From contig NC_088777.1 in NCBI RefSeq assembly GCF_954871325.1, positions 14,299,366-14,363,365 on the forward strand: a stretch of DNA of 64,000 nucleotides. The letters run 5' to 3'. A program made the position numbers and the translations under genes. Positions 1 through 14,400 of this stretch are shown here, piece after piece. A model generated the notes under the pieces. It made no database searches and had not been told where the DNA came from. It saw only the letters and a program-made list of their open reading frames with translations. Numbering within the stretch: position 1 is the first letter of the stretch; each line of letters opens with the position of its first letter. This DNA comes from Gordionus sp. m RMFG-2023. Taxonomy: Eukaryota > Nematomorpha > Gordioida > Chordodea > Parachordodidae.

Positions 1-1895
1 TTTAGATTAATCAGATGTTCGGTGTCATTTTTACCGAAGATAATTACATCGGTCAGATAGTGGCAGTCTTTCAAAACATTGTTCATGAAACGCTGGAAAG
101 TAGTTGGCGCGCATGAAGGCCCAAAAGTCATCCTTCGGTATCGAAAATATCTCTTATGCGTCTAGACGACCAAATATTCTTGGTGCTCTGGAAAGGGCCA
201 TTTGTAGATACGCGTCCTTTAAATCTATCACTGTATATCGGTTTCCCCCTTGAATATTTTCCAGTAGGTAATACAACGTTGGAATAACATGATGATCGTA
301 TATGGGATTTAACTAACCTTGAAATTTGCGCAAATACGAATCTCGCAATTGTTCTTTGACATTTACCGTTGGGGTTGCCCATTGCATCCTTGTAGTGGAG
401 AAATCGATTGGTACCAAAATCTCCACAGCAACAAGGTGTTTTAGGGCACTCGACGAGCTGAGTCTCACCTCGTATCAACCCTGGCTTATCGTCAAAAACG
501 GCTTTGAACTGTTTAGCTAACAACGGCCTCATTGAGTTTTCCGTTAGTGACATCTCGCGGCCCGCGGGGGCACCTGTTTTTGAACGGCCTATCGGGCCAT
601 CGTTCGACTGATAACTACTTGATACCATTGGTTTTGAATGGTCTACGGGAACCCCATTCGTTTTGTTAATCTGTTGCATACTTACCTGTCTCGACACTCA
701 AACCCAAATGCCAAAATCAATGGTAATTCAAACAAAGGTAGATCATTCGACTTTTTTATTATAACTGATAATCTACGAATTTCCTTCACCACTTGTACAC
801 GGACCATGGCTTCCACCCATTAAATCCAAGGGCATATCTCTATAGGCTAATAATAAGTTTGTGGGGAAAGTGGTTTGCCAATTTTCTCTCAAATATTCAA
901 TCCTATAATAGAGACTTGTGCTCCCGTATCATTGTCGAATGTGACGCTAAATCCACATATTTTGGCTGTAATCTTTTTTTTATTTAATAAACCTGTCCTA
1001 AGATTATTTATTGAATCACTTGAGTGAAAGTGTTGCTTCACTGAGTTTAATTTCCGATATACGGGCTTACTACGGCAGCACGCTGCAAAGTGTCCGGTCC
1101 TTTGTCATTTAAAGCACTTTTGTCTTTAGCTGGGCATAAATATTTTTCATGCCAGCCGGCACAATTCTTACATTTATTATCGTAAAACTTGCTTAGGCTT
1201 CCTATAATTATTATTAACTCTTAGCACACTCTTATTATGTTGTGGCCTGATTACACTATTTACAAGGTCTCTTAATTGCCATTTCGTTCTGAGCTCTTTC
1301 CGTTGCCTTGACCATATCTAGCTCAAACTGGAACGTCAGCGGTTTTTGTTCACATCCAATGCTAACGGATATTTAACCCTAAGATCAATTTCGAAGCCTG
1401 GCATGTCTATACCCGCAACCAATTAATCTCTTAAACGGCTGTCAACTTCTGTCAGCTTAAAACAACACGCTTTCGCAAATACTTTGATCTTATTAGCGAA
1501 CTCTTCAATTGGTTCAATGTTGTTCCTAATTAACCTTATAAATTCTAATTACTACCAAAAATGGTTTTATTCTGTTCAAAAATTTGTAGTGAAATATTTC
1601 TTACCTTATCAAATTTAGTCGTTAAAATGATTTCAGGAAATAAATATTTTTCAAGAATGTCAATGCCCTCAGCGCCAAAACTCACTATGAACAGGTCCTT
1701 AATCTCCTGCTCGATCGATGTCCAGTTTTTAAATCTCAGTGTTATGTCCCATAACTGAAACCAACGCTCGATCGACCCATTTACCAGGAATTTTTCCATC
1801 TTATCTAAATTTATGACAGTATTGGTTTTCGCTTGTAATATATTTTTACTTGTTTTAATTAGAATACTAGAATCATGTCCACTGCGCCAATAAAC
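1..1895 (-). mobile_element. Decayed Ty3/Gypsy LTR retrotransposon, internal region (gag to RT)
   Basis: Read on the - strand, the parts run in the usual Gypsy order. A gag-like segment lies at about 1545-1800, a zinc-knuckle nucleocapsid region at about 1060-1180, an aspartic protease with a DTGA-type active-site motif at about 780-1000, and reverse transcriptase from about 700 down to the window edge, including the FGPSCAPTTFQRFMN block near 30-127. The element continues off the left edge, so integrase and the 3' LTR are not seen. It is broken at several places and looks old. It lies just 5' of the first recognisable KMT2C/D exon, probably in an intron or the upstream flank of that gene. 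Confidence 0.85.
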
Positions 1896-2137
1896 TAATT
1901 CGCTTATACTAAACTATGCATGGATAGGTTTATTCAATCTTTAATATATACATTCACAAGGTTGTTAACCATATGGATCGAATTCGGAAATTATAAACAC
2001 AATTATGGGTGTTTAGTTCACACCCAATATTATATTAATCATAAATATATATAATCATTATAACCATATCTAATTGACGAATATAATAATATATAATGTA
2101 TAAATAGTATATCACAATATATTGCTACATTGCTACA
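1895..2137 (-). repeat. Probable 5' LTR of the Gypsy element
   Basis: On the - strand this stretch begins TGTAGCAATG at 2137, contains an AT-rich TATA-like core, and is followed by TGGCGCAGTGG at about 1884-1894, which is placed and shaped like a tRNA primer-binding site just before gag. A diverged relative of the middle of this stretch recurs at about 15690-15810. The end near 1895 is approximate because the partner LTR is outside the window. Confidence 0.6.
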
Positions 2138-2408
2138 CCCCATTTCTCCCATTTTTTGTAATTAATTTTTCCATCTGTGCATGAAGGGTCAAACTCAATA
2201 AAATTGGTGATTATTATTTTTAGAGTTTTTTCTTATGTAATTATTGGCCTCTTAGCTTTTAACGATTGTCTCATTTTCAAGATCCTGGTTACAAAATGCT
2301 CTGATATATATCATATAGTCTAGGGTTTTCCATTCTCAAACGATGATATAATGAAATGCTATATAGGGAATATTAAAATTATATTTTTATCTATGCCATC
2401 ATCTCAAG

Positions 2409-5400
2409 ATCCGCTTCCATAAAGACTCGATCGTCCGTTCTTTCTTTCTCGCGGTCCGTTAAGGACTCCGAATGCCTATCCGATAATGAGGCGGAAAATG
2501 ATTACGACATTCTGAAGAACAAATCTATCGACGAAATTATGTTCCCTAATTTGTTTTCGTCACAAGAATTACAAAGTCCATTAGACGATTCGATTGCCGA
2601 TACAATAAAAGCAGGTGATTTTACGGAAAAAGCAAACAATGATATTTGTATCTTAAAAAGAGATTTATTACACCCGGAGGAAAATTATGAAGAACTTCAA
2701 GCCATGTCACCTTGCATACCTCTGTGTGTACCTTTAAAATCAATTGGTCAAAGAGGATTCGAAAATGTTAACAACTCTGATATCATAGGTTTGATATTAA
2801 CAAGTTTTCTAATACAAATCTTTGGTAGATAATTGCCAAATTTTTTTTCAAGAATATGGAACTGACATAATATGCTAAAATAGCTATATAATAATTAGGA
2901 ATAAGTTAAATGAATAAATTTATTTATTTTATCCCCACAATTGATGTTTTCCATAATAATTATAAGTTATTACTTTAATATAGTTATCATTCATTATAAG
3001 AATTTCATTATATATTTTTTTAAAGAATTTCCGAAATTAGAAAAAATAGATGCGAAAAATGAGGAGATAATGACGGACGATTTGGGTTTCGACGAACCGC
3101 CAATAGCCGATGAACAAAATTGGGACGAAACAGACGAGTTAATTATTTTTTTAATAGTTTAATATCATTATTATGCAATTAAAGAATATCCATCGAAAAT
3201 TTGGTAAAATATTTCAATTTCTTCCTAATAGAAAAGTTTCCATAACCTTGACATTGGATGTCTCATCATCAAAGGCATCCATCGCAGACTACAAAACGTT
3301 ACTTGCAAAATTGAGCTCCATCTTAGGTCTCAAGACACCAGTTTCGGATTATTCTATCGAAACCGGTTTGGTAGAAAACGATATGACAAACCCTGTATCC
3401 TTCAGTTTATCTTCTATAGACTCTCGTAACAATGGGGAATTAAAAATGAACGAAACTAAAAGTGCAGGTGGTTTAAATTTCTTTTAAATCGTATAATTTT
3501 ATGTTTTTTATTTTATTTAGTGATTTAGGAGCTAACATCAAAATTAATTACGCGATTTTTGTTTAACATTCTGAAACTTTAATAAAATCTGAAATAAAAT
3601 TCTGGGCATAGATATGTTATAAAAATGGGGTTTTAAAAGTTACGTTATTATTATATTTAATATACTCGCCACTAGGGATTCATGTGGATTTCTACTCATC
3701 ACTCATATAAAATAAAGAATTTGAGTATATTTTATAATTTTTTATTCATCATATATTCTTCGAAAACAAGAAGTCGACTCCAAAATTGGTGATCAGCAAA
3801 GACTTAACCATCTCACCTTATCATCTCCTTTGCAAAAGTGCGTTCAGTGTAAGAAGTTTGTATTGCTACCAGGTATCAGCCCCCATTCACTTTACAATGC
3901 CTCCTTTTGCGATTCGAATTGTGCTTTTCTTTATAGACTTTCCATGGCTTCCCGTAGGGTGACCCGCACAAGTTCTAACTTTTTTTTATATTAGTCTTTG
4001 CAATTATATAAAGATTAAGATATTTTTATGATTACCTTTTTATTTTGGTTAACTTTATTATAAATATTTCAAAGAAATAGCGAATATAAGATCCGTGAAT
4101 TTGGGTGAAATATTGTATATAAATTAAGGTACATATAGGGGTAGCATTCAAATTTTAAAATCCTAGCACTTGTATTTTTAGAGATATCAAGAATCAAAGT
4201 TTGAAAAATGACTTAATTTTATGCCTGATTGCCATTCAATTTAAAGATTTATTATAAACTACAAAATTTAACATATTTTCCATTTGAATATAAAATTATT
4301 TGTAAAATATTTATTATCATCTGATATTTGCCAAATATTTTAAATAATACTAGAATTAGTGATCTGCATCGAGCCTAATTTTTCAAGCCCGGCCTGGCTT
4401 GAAATTTCGGCCCGAACCCGAATTTTTTTAAAAAAGTTTTGCCGGCCCGAACCCGAAATTTACTTTAAAAAATTTACCCGCCCGGCCAGGCCCGAATTTA
4501 TTTAAATATAGAAATTAATTTTTATAATTACTTAAAATAAAAGACATATGTTATACAGCGTTTAGTTTCAATAAATTAAATCAAAATTTTTTATTTTACA
4601 TAAAAAATTCAATATAAAATTGATAAATTTAGATATATTTAATAAAATTTCCAAGGTCCGACTTGACCCGGCCCGAAATTTTTTAATATTAGGTCCGGCC
4701 CGAACCCGATTATTTTAAATAGAATTAGGCCCGAAGCCCGTACGGGCCGGGCATAACTTTGCAGATCTCTAGTTAGAATATTATTATGACAATACAATTT
4801 ATAACAGTTGGTGAAGCCCTATTCATGCTTTTCGATGAAGGCCCTGGTGATGAAATAGATGTTGTAAATATACCTCCTAGCTTTAGTTAGTGATGAGGTA
4901 GATGTCGATGAAAACGATCTAACCGACGCACTTAATCTTCCACTAGATACTGCAGGGGAGATCAAGATCGATAATCCAGCAGACATTGATATTGTCTCAG
5001 AATCCTCAATATCTTCAAATCAAGAAATCAAATTAAAATTTTGAAATAATAATGGAGAAAAATTTATCCAATTTCATCTAGACCTACTTATAATGATAAG
5101 GATATTATCGAATCTTCAATTTGATTTGATCGGATAATAGAAATATTTGAATTATTTTTTGATCAAAATATGTTTTCACTGCTGGTGGATCAATCACATA
5201 TTTATTCCAAGCAAAACAATAGACCAAATTTTATTACAATCGAGTCAGAGATGAAAAGATTTATAGGAATTCTTTTGCTGACTAGATATCATTCCTTACA
5301 GAGATAAAGAATGCATTAGCGAATACAATGAGATTACTATAACAATCTTTAAGCATTATGACACAACAAACATTTCGCTATATCAAGGGATCTGCATTTA

Positions 5401-8400
5401 TCTAATAACTCAACTCTTGATGAAGAGGATAATCTTTATAAAGTCTGCCCATATTTAAATTTACTAGGTAAAAATAAAATTCCGATGGCTTCGAATCTCC
5501 GTATGAAATACGGTTGTTACAAATATACTCAAAGTTGTTCAAGTTCCTTCTTTGCATTCTATTTACTTCGATAATTTTTTTACGTCTCTAAGGTTTTTAT
5601 CGCATTTGAAGCATCTTGGATTTTACTGGGAATATAAGAGAGAATAGACTTGAAAATTCTCCCCCAGAAACAATTAAAGTTATGGCAAAAAAGGAGAGGG
5701 GCTATTACGACCACCGATTTGAAAAGACATATGAAATATTTGTAGTTCGATGGAATGATAGTTCAGAGGTGACAGTTGTATCAGCATGTAAAGCTCTTAG
5801 TCCTCTATACATATCAAGATTCTCTAAAGATTTTCTCAAAAATAAAAATTACACAACCTAATCTAATTTGTATGATTCCAATATAGATGGCGTTTTCTGT
5901 ACGATAACCTAATGTCAACATAGTTAATAAATATACAAGGTAAAAAATAGTGGTGGTCTATTTTTAGCAATTTTATTGACGTAGCAGTAGTAAATTTATG
6001 GAAGCAATGGAATCGAGTGAATCCTGGATAAAAAATTATTACTAACATTTTGGCGAGAAATAACTACGACACTTTTGAAAACTCTCCTGGTAAATCAAAA
6101 GATGAGCGCAAGTGGAGGCCATACTAATCAATTTTCCTCACTAATTAAAAAACCTGAAAATTATTCGAGATATATTTGTAGTGTCAAATACCAAATACAT
6201 ATTGATTGTTTTAATTTCATAAAATAAAAAAATTACCAAATTGTGTCTTATAAATGTAAAATATAAAAATAAAATTTTGCAATAATTTAATTTTATCTTA
6301 TTTTAATACCCCTAATGGTCAACGTTGTAGATATACAACGGTTCAGATTTCCTATTTAGGATGATTTTTTCATACCGATTTTTTATGCTTTCTTAGTTAG
6401 ACTAAAATAAATAAAATTTGAAAAAATCAAGAATTTTTGTCGGCTGGAAAAAGTGTGATCATTAATGGGTTAATACCACATTTTCTTGTAAAAAATAATA
6501 AGTTTATCTGATTCTTATAAAATTTTATGCGAAGATTGATTAAAACATTTTAAAAAATAAGGGATATTTTTTTAAATCAATATATAGCATATCGTCAGTC
6601 TCACTGCAAACCGCTAACTAACATTTTAAAAATTTTACAGGAGAGACAAAAAATGAATTTTTTATATTGATTATAAATTAAAATAATATTATTACTTGAT
6701 TAATTATGTTATATATCTACTTATTTATACTTAATTTAATATACATCTACTTATTTATACTTAATTTAATATACATACCTAATTATCGCTAAAGATTTTA
6801 ATTTTACTCTCAATAAAAATCCCTCATGTTAATAACTTGTTTTTATGTAATTTTTTAAAATACTTTTTGTGAGTTATATGTATTTGTACAATATTAAAAA
6901 TTAATTATCATTCAATAACTTTACAGTGTGCAATTATTATGAAAGGGTTATTAATGTTTTTTTTAAATTTATAGACAATGTTTGCATGATAATTTTGATA
7001 AAATTTAAGTTTTAAGCCTACGTATTAATTCAAAGTACTATATAATAATATTTACTAAATAATTTTGTTTTGGAAAAGATTCAGTACATTCTGAGAAAAA
7101 TGCTAAAAATATGAGGGTAAGGTTTCTTACATATGTTAACATTTTTCTTTTGTAATGTTTATTGTTTTTATAAACCATCCACCTTATAAATTCTGCAATT
7201 TTAAAGAGATTGGCATTCACGGGTATAAAATTTGTAATTTATTTAACTATCCTTAAAATGTTATAACATCGAAGATCTTTGATTTTTGAATATTCAGTTT
7301 TATAGACGGGTTAATAGATGCATGCTATTTAATATTTCGCCAAAATATTTAGTAGCGTATTTAACAAACATGCCGACATATAGTCAGTTGGTTAAAAAAT
7401 ATACCTCAATTTTTAAGCCGCTTTTCAGTCACGCTAGTGGCCGAATCTACCATAGGTGTATATATTCTAAGAAGTTTTGAATAATCCTACTCCGCTACAT
7501 AACTACAGCTCAAAAATGGCTATATATACTAAAGGCAAAATTACACATTTGTAATGTAAAATATTCTTCTCTTATATAACTGTTTAAGAAAATTAATTTT
7601 ATCAACTTTAAAAGACCTTTTATCTTTTTAAAACTATAATTATATATTAATCATATTACACCGAATTTTATAATTTTTATTCAATATAACTTTTTTTCAC
7701 AAAAAATATTAAAAAAAATATCAAATCTTTTTATATAAAATATCGAAACCTAAAAAAACAATAATATTCGTAAAAAATAACAAATAAAATAAAATACAAT
7801 TTAAAATTATATATTAAATTTTTTTTAGTATTTTTATCAAGCCAAATATTGGCATTTTTTTTATATAAGTGTTAGTGACCCTCAAAAATTTATATTTCAC
7901 AAGGATTTTAAATTTTAGAATGAGGTAAATGTACCTTCACTTTAAAAAAAAGATATTTTTCAAAAAATAGAGTATTTTTTTGATATTGGAGTTATTATTT
8001 ATAATTCTGTAATTTTTAGTCAATTTTTAATTGAATGACAGTCTATAAGGGTAAAATAGGTCATTTTTTTTATACTTTTACCCTTCATATCTCTAGAAAT
8101 ATATGAGTTATGATGTGAACAACTGCTTTACGTGCACTTTAGTTTGTATACAAAATTTATGCAACTCCTAGGGTTGTGGGCAAAAATCGTGTTCATTTTA
8201 TCAATTTGACATGAAACGATTCAGCACTCAAATTTCTAAACATCGATATGCATTTACGACATTTGTTATATAGTCACTTATTGGTAATTAAACTAAAAAG
8301 ATTTTTTGCGTTATGTATCAACTGAAGGAAAAGAAAGTTTCAGTATATAAAAATTTTTAAAAAAAAACAAGGTTGGGCAACGCTTCGTTTGGATGATAAA

Positions 8401-11400
8401 GGTAATAGTAATTCCAAAGAGAATTACTTTAAAAATGAAAGCTTCGAAAATTTATCTCCCAATCAACGACATCTATTTAAAGGTAGAACCGGAAATCAAA
8501 TTTATTCTGATGACAAGAATAAATTGGGACCCATAATGGCTGACGATTACACTGCTAAAACCGGCAATGAATTTTATACCCACCGAAACACAAATAACTA
8601 TGATAAAATGCCATCGGTTATATCCGACGATTATAACATTGCCAAATCAAAAATTAAGGCCGGAAATGATTCCTACAACAGTAAGCATTCTACCACTCGG
8701 CATATAATGAGGTTCGAGTTTCGGTGTTTAGCAAACGGCCGAAAGTTCAAAGTGTGGAGCTCCAAAATTTCACCGCCCTATCACGAATCTAAGATGATCG
8801 CTCTGACCGGATACCAAAAACTGGAAGTAGTTGATAAATTCAAAATGGATGCACTCGACACTAGCTTGTTAAGTTTAACGGCGTCAAGACCTTATCACTA
8901 TGAAATTCGAAAAGCGGATAAGTATAAGGTGGACGAAATATCCAAAGCAAGCGATCACAATTCGCCATTTAATGATAAAGAAAAGGAAACATTAGTAGAC
9001 ACACGGGTATGTTTATTTTGTAGGGGCCTTGGAGACGGATCGCCTGAAAGCACATCTAGGTAACAATTTAACGTTTCTAATAATTACATTTCATCTTCAT
9101 TTCATATCACAAATACTTTACATCTATATGGTTTATTTATCGTGATTCTGCTATTATCTTCTTTTGCACATAATACTCATTAGCCTTTCTGGCCAATTAT
9201 CTTCTTTTATAATTATGATTGTTTAAAAATAATTTTCCTCCCACTCTATTACTTCATAAGATCTTCACCATCACTTTATAATTCTCTTGAGTCTAATTTC
9301 CTATTGTTTACTCTATTTAAACTACTCTAAAGTTTGCAACACTAGACTCCTTTTTCTCTATCACCCAAGATCTCTCGACAATATCCTTCTTAATAGGAGA
9401 ACTATTTGCTGGACTATTTCCAGTCTTAGAATATCTGATTTCGATTCCTTGAAAATATTCTCTGAACCTAAATATTTTTTTAAATCATATTGATAAGACT
9501 CCTGAATCTCTCTCCCGACCGTTGGGTTCACCTTAATTGCGCACTTTGGTCTAGTCATGTTTATGAAACGCTAGGCGGGGCACTGGTCAACGTTCCAACA
9601 GCTTTAAATCACGCGCTCTCCACTAAATGTCACTTTTGTGCTTCGAGGAACGCTGCCGATAATTTGGAAGGGTTATCACCTTTGCCATATCCACAAATAA
9701 ATAATTCGCTAGGCGCAAGCTGTATTTGCCAAGAGTGCGAGAGGACTTACCATTTCGCTTGCGCCTTGATGGATGGATGTCTCTTTTTCTCCGATAAAGT
9801 ATAATTATTTTTCCAGTTGTGGCATTGATTGGTTTTGTTTAATTAGGGTAAGTTGAATATTTGATAGATGTTCTTTACGATAATCAAATATTCCAATATC
9901 TAACATTTTTGAAATTTTTTAGACCATTATTTGCCCGAAACATAAGTCGATTACTCAAACACTACTCAACAACGCTAAATTCAATGAGGATACTAGAACT
10001 CCTCTTACATCTCTGGCTTGTGATCGAAGAGTCTATATTGACCGAGACTTTTCTAAACAATTATCAGAGTAAAAATACCTAGATATATATTTATAAAGAT
10101 ATCTATCCTTATCTATATACATTTTTAGCCTTAACAAATAATAGTTTTTATGAGTTTCTTTATGTTTAGATTAAGACTGAGTACGTCACTAGTGGTTTTG
10201 CAACTATGAATTTTGTAATATCTGTACTCAGAGTTGGGCAGTACGTATCCGTTTATATCTAAAATTCAAAATTTTATTATAACTTTATTCAAAATCAATC
10301 AGTATAAGTAAATTATCATTAGGAAAATATAGAATAAACACATATTACTACGATGCTAGGGGTAGGGGAGACTTGGGTTAGTTAAACCCCGGAGCTTGGC
10401 AAACCACTTAATCTCATTTTAAAATTAAATACATCAGAAGATTATAATTTTATTTTTTATCTGTAGACAAAAAATCTTTTGAAATAATTTTTAAAAAATG
10501 AAATTTTCAAAAGATTTTTTACATGACAGAATTTTTATTAAAATATATAATTATATATAAATTAAATTTTATAGCAAAGTTTAAACATTCATCTGTAATT
10601 TGGGAAATTTTTATGAGTATTTATTATAGAGGTCTGCATTGGGCGGGGTTTCGGCACTCTCGCCCAAGCCCGCCATCTAAGTGGGCTGTCAAATTATTTT
10701 TTAAGAACGGGAAGGCGGGCGGGATAAAAAAATTTATGGGTGGGTGGGCGGTTTAAGAAATTTAAGCAATATGAACTTTTTGGATATTAAATATTAAAAT
10801 GTCCTATTTCACATTTTTCAACCACTACACATGGAGAAAGTGCATGTGAAGATGTTGGAGGCACAGTGAAAAGACTAGCAGCGAGAACCAAATTACAGGG
10901 ACCCTATATTTATTTGTTGTCCTATCCACAAATAACAATTGTTTATAAGTTATAAAATCTACCCAGTTTAATTGAATATTTCCTCAAGTCGCTTTATTTT
11001 ATATTCTGGCCCTGGGAAGTTCTTGCAGTTTCTAAAATAGCAAGAATAATTAGGTGAATTACATAAAATTTTGGGTAAAATATGGCTTGAACAGGGTTAT
11101 TCATCGTTTTTATTTAAATGTGGTAAATTGGCACCAATATTAAGAATTAATATTATTTGTATTTTCGTTTTCCCCGTCTTTTCTAAATGCCAAAGCATCT
11201 TTTATGTAAGACATTTCTCAGGTAATCTTCGTTGTAATAGAAAAATTTTACAGCATTAAACAAACTTACCTATATTTATTCTAGATTTCGTATTAGAAGT
11301 TGATAAAATGCTCTTTTCACTAGAAAATTTTTTTGTGGCTCTTGCTACATGATAAATACTTTAAATTAATTTTGATTTTTTTTCTGAAGTGCGGGGCTTC

Positions 11401-14400
11401 AGTTACTGGTAGTATAGAAGGTGCCACCTCGCCATTCAGTCCAGGGATCGGGTATGAGTCATTATAGATTATTTAAGACAACTAAAACGCTGGAATAAAT
11501 AAATTACACATAAATTTTATTAGGTTATAAAAAAAATTATCAATCAAAGATATCTTATTGAAAATAATATTTTAAATTTAAACTAAAAAAAAGTATATCC
11601 TGTAAACATAAAAATTAGTCCCTTTTATAGGGAAAATAAAACGCGCAGTTATAGATTAAAATAAATTGGCGCAAAGTGAAAAAATAACGTTTGTACGAAA
11701 TATAGTTGTGTTAGTTTGTCTTACATAATTGGGGATAAAATCTACCCCCCTACTCAAATTATACCTCGTTGAGGGCGATCTCCGAGACCTAAATATCTAA
11801 CCTATATTTGTTGGGCACCTCACTAAGGACTCTAAATGTACGAAAAACCCCTAAGTAAAAGAAAGCACAAAACCCATATGTTTTACTTTTAATGTACATA
11901 ACTCAAACAAAAGAGAGACCTAAAAAAAACTTTATTTAATTTTTATGTATTTAAGACAAAACAAAAGAAGGGTAAGAAAACTATTTTTAATTGAAGTGTA
12001 CTAGATTAAAATAAAATATGGAATAACATATTCAACATTTTCAAATCGACCAGATATCTTGTATTCGGTTTAAAAATTTACATTTTTTGTTACATGATAT
12101 TTGTGAGAATATATCATTTATGTTTTCATTTTTATTAGAATTTATTACCTTCTCTTTAATGTTTAAACTTGTGGAAATAGTTTTTTAAAAAATTTTATCA
12201 AGTTTTTTGGAGGATAATGACATGTAGAAGAGGTGAATGCTCTTCCAGACCTCGAATCTCATGAGTTTAACAAATTGTGGATTTTATATTTATTGATGAA
12301 TTTATAATTAAAAATATTTATATTTATTTAAAATCTTAATACATATACATAAAATATTTTTTGTATTTGAAATAGTAAATTTCAAAATTTTGGAATAAAT
12401 ACCAAATATAAAAGATTTAATATTTTAAATATAAATATTCTATGCTTCGCAGCTCTAGGGTATCTGTTTGATTTCCTGACGAACCTATTTTTTAAGAATT
12501 TTCTGATTATGATGTTACATAGCGTCGGGCAACATATAATCATTTTTTTATAATATATTTTAAACCCTACTCCATCTCTAACCTAGTTAGTGCTACGTCT
12601 TATTGAAGGTGTCTTACCTTTTAAGCCATAGTGGCCATTCAAAAATTCATGTTTTTTGAAAAGTTTCTATATAAGGTTATGACGTTATCTAATATTTTGT
12701 GAAAGCCCAATAACTTCCAATGTGATGTATAGATTTACTTATATTTTTTCCGGTATTTTCTATTACTTTTTAAAAATTAATATTGACCCATACTTAGAAA
12801 AAGATATTTCATTGCCATTTGATTATTATGAAAAGATTTTTTTTTAAATATAAAATTAGGATGATGCAAAATTCGGACAAGTACACACTAAGGATTGGAA
12901 CTTTAATATTTTCTCAACTCGGTTATCTTTTGCCTGAGCATATTCCCAATTTTCACGATCTCGATTACATATATCCAGTAAATAATTGCTATAAATGACA
13001 TCTACTTCTAATAAAGATATTGATATTAGTGATCTGCATCGGGCCTAATTTTTCAAGCCCGGCCCGAAATTTTTTTAAAAAGTTTTGCCGGCCTGGCCCG
13101 AACCCGAAATTTTTTTAAAAAGATTTACCGGCCCGACCCAAATTTATTTAAATATAGAAATTAATTTTTATAATTACTCAAAATAAAAGACATATGTTAT
13201 ATGGCGTTTATTTCAATAAATAAAATCAAAAAATTTTTATTTTACATAAAAATTCAATATAAAATTGATAAATTTAGATATATTTAAAAAAAATCCGACC
13301 CGACCGTGCCCTAATTTTTTTAAAAATATTAGACTCGGCCCGAACCCGATTTTTTAAAATAAAATTAAGCCCGGCCTGAAGCCCGTTCGGGCCGGACTCG
13401 GGCCGGGCCTAACTTTGCAGATCTCTATTGATATAATATTTTACAATAAAACTTGACTTTGACTTTATTTAAAAGGTGAAATACAAAGCCATTCGTTATT
13501 ATTGGGATTACAAAGCCATAGACAATAAACACGTGATACCAAGGAGAAGGGCTTACGAATGCTGTATTGATACGAGTGTTAAGTCTCCAGAAGGAAAATA
13601 TGTACCTGAATTTATTGTGAACTCCTTACAAATCGTAATCACGTTAGATGAAGGAATTGATATAAAAATTTTGGAAAGTTTTAGGGGAGAAACTGCGAAA
13701 GGTTTGATTTTTTTTACTTTTTATTTAACTTTTTTTTCACTCTTTATATTTATGAAACTTAATTTATTTTTTGTTTATATATAAATTTGATAAACGGAAT
13801 ATATTTTAAAACATTTGTATGATAAGCCATTATTTGATTCAAAATTAGGGAAATAAAAATAATGAAGAAAGGAAATATTAAAAAAACCTTGAAATTTCAA
13901 TTTATTTCTTTTTTTATATTGAATTTATAGCAAGCACATTTATTAATTAACCTATCTAGCGGCCTGGCAACCTTTTCTTACGGCCATCTCCGAAATTCGC
14001 TCTACCCCATCCATAGGCTCTACATCTTCTAATTCTACTATTCGCTTAGTGGACCGAGCCCTTCGGGGTGAAGATCTCTTCGGATTAACGGACCCTCCCA
14101 TTATAAGACTTGTCGAATCTCTTCCACTTCTCGTGAATTCTATAACAATAGATTACCGCTTTAAATATGGGCGAAATCAAGGGGTGGAACTACCCCTCAT
14201 GACCAACCCTTCAGGTTCTGCAAGGACTGAACCCAATCTTAGAACACATTTTAGAAAGTAAATTTACTTTTAATATTACTTCCTGGTGACTTTTTGAATC
14301 ATTATTTTAAATTTGATAATAATCAGGTCTGATATTTGCCGTATATTTATTTTATTATAATGAACGCAGGACTGCCACCCATTGAATATTTTATAAACAT

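Larger units (their letters stand above)
3972..8371 (+). other. KMT2 intron 4 (4.4 kb), filled with transposon relics
   Basis: The intron holds a 415-bp hAT-type MITE (4357-4771), a piggyBac relic (about 4800-6475) and AT-rich filler. A 32-bp unit is directly duplicated at about 6706-6780. No further exon with family similarity was found between 6500 and 8371. Confidence 0.6.

Noticed and set aside
11390-11451. G+C-richer, exon-like patch in KMT2 intron 7 (good polypyrimidine tract, open frame CGASVTGSIEG..., GTATGA donor)
   Set aside because: Its 62-bp length and phase do not fit between exon 7 (ends phase 2) and exon 8 (needs phase 2), which already join to give the expected FYRN linker.
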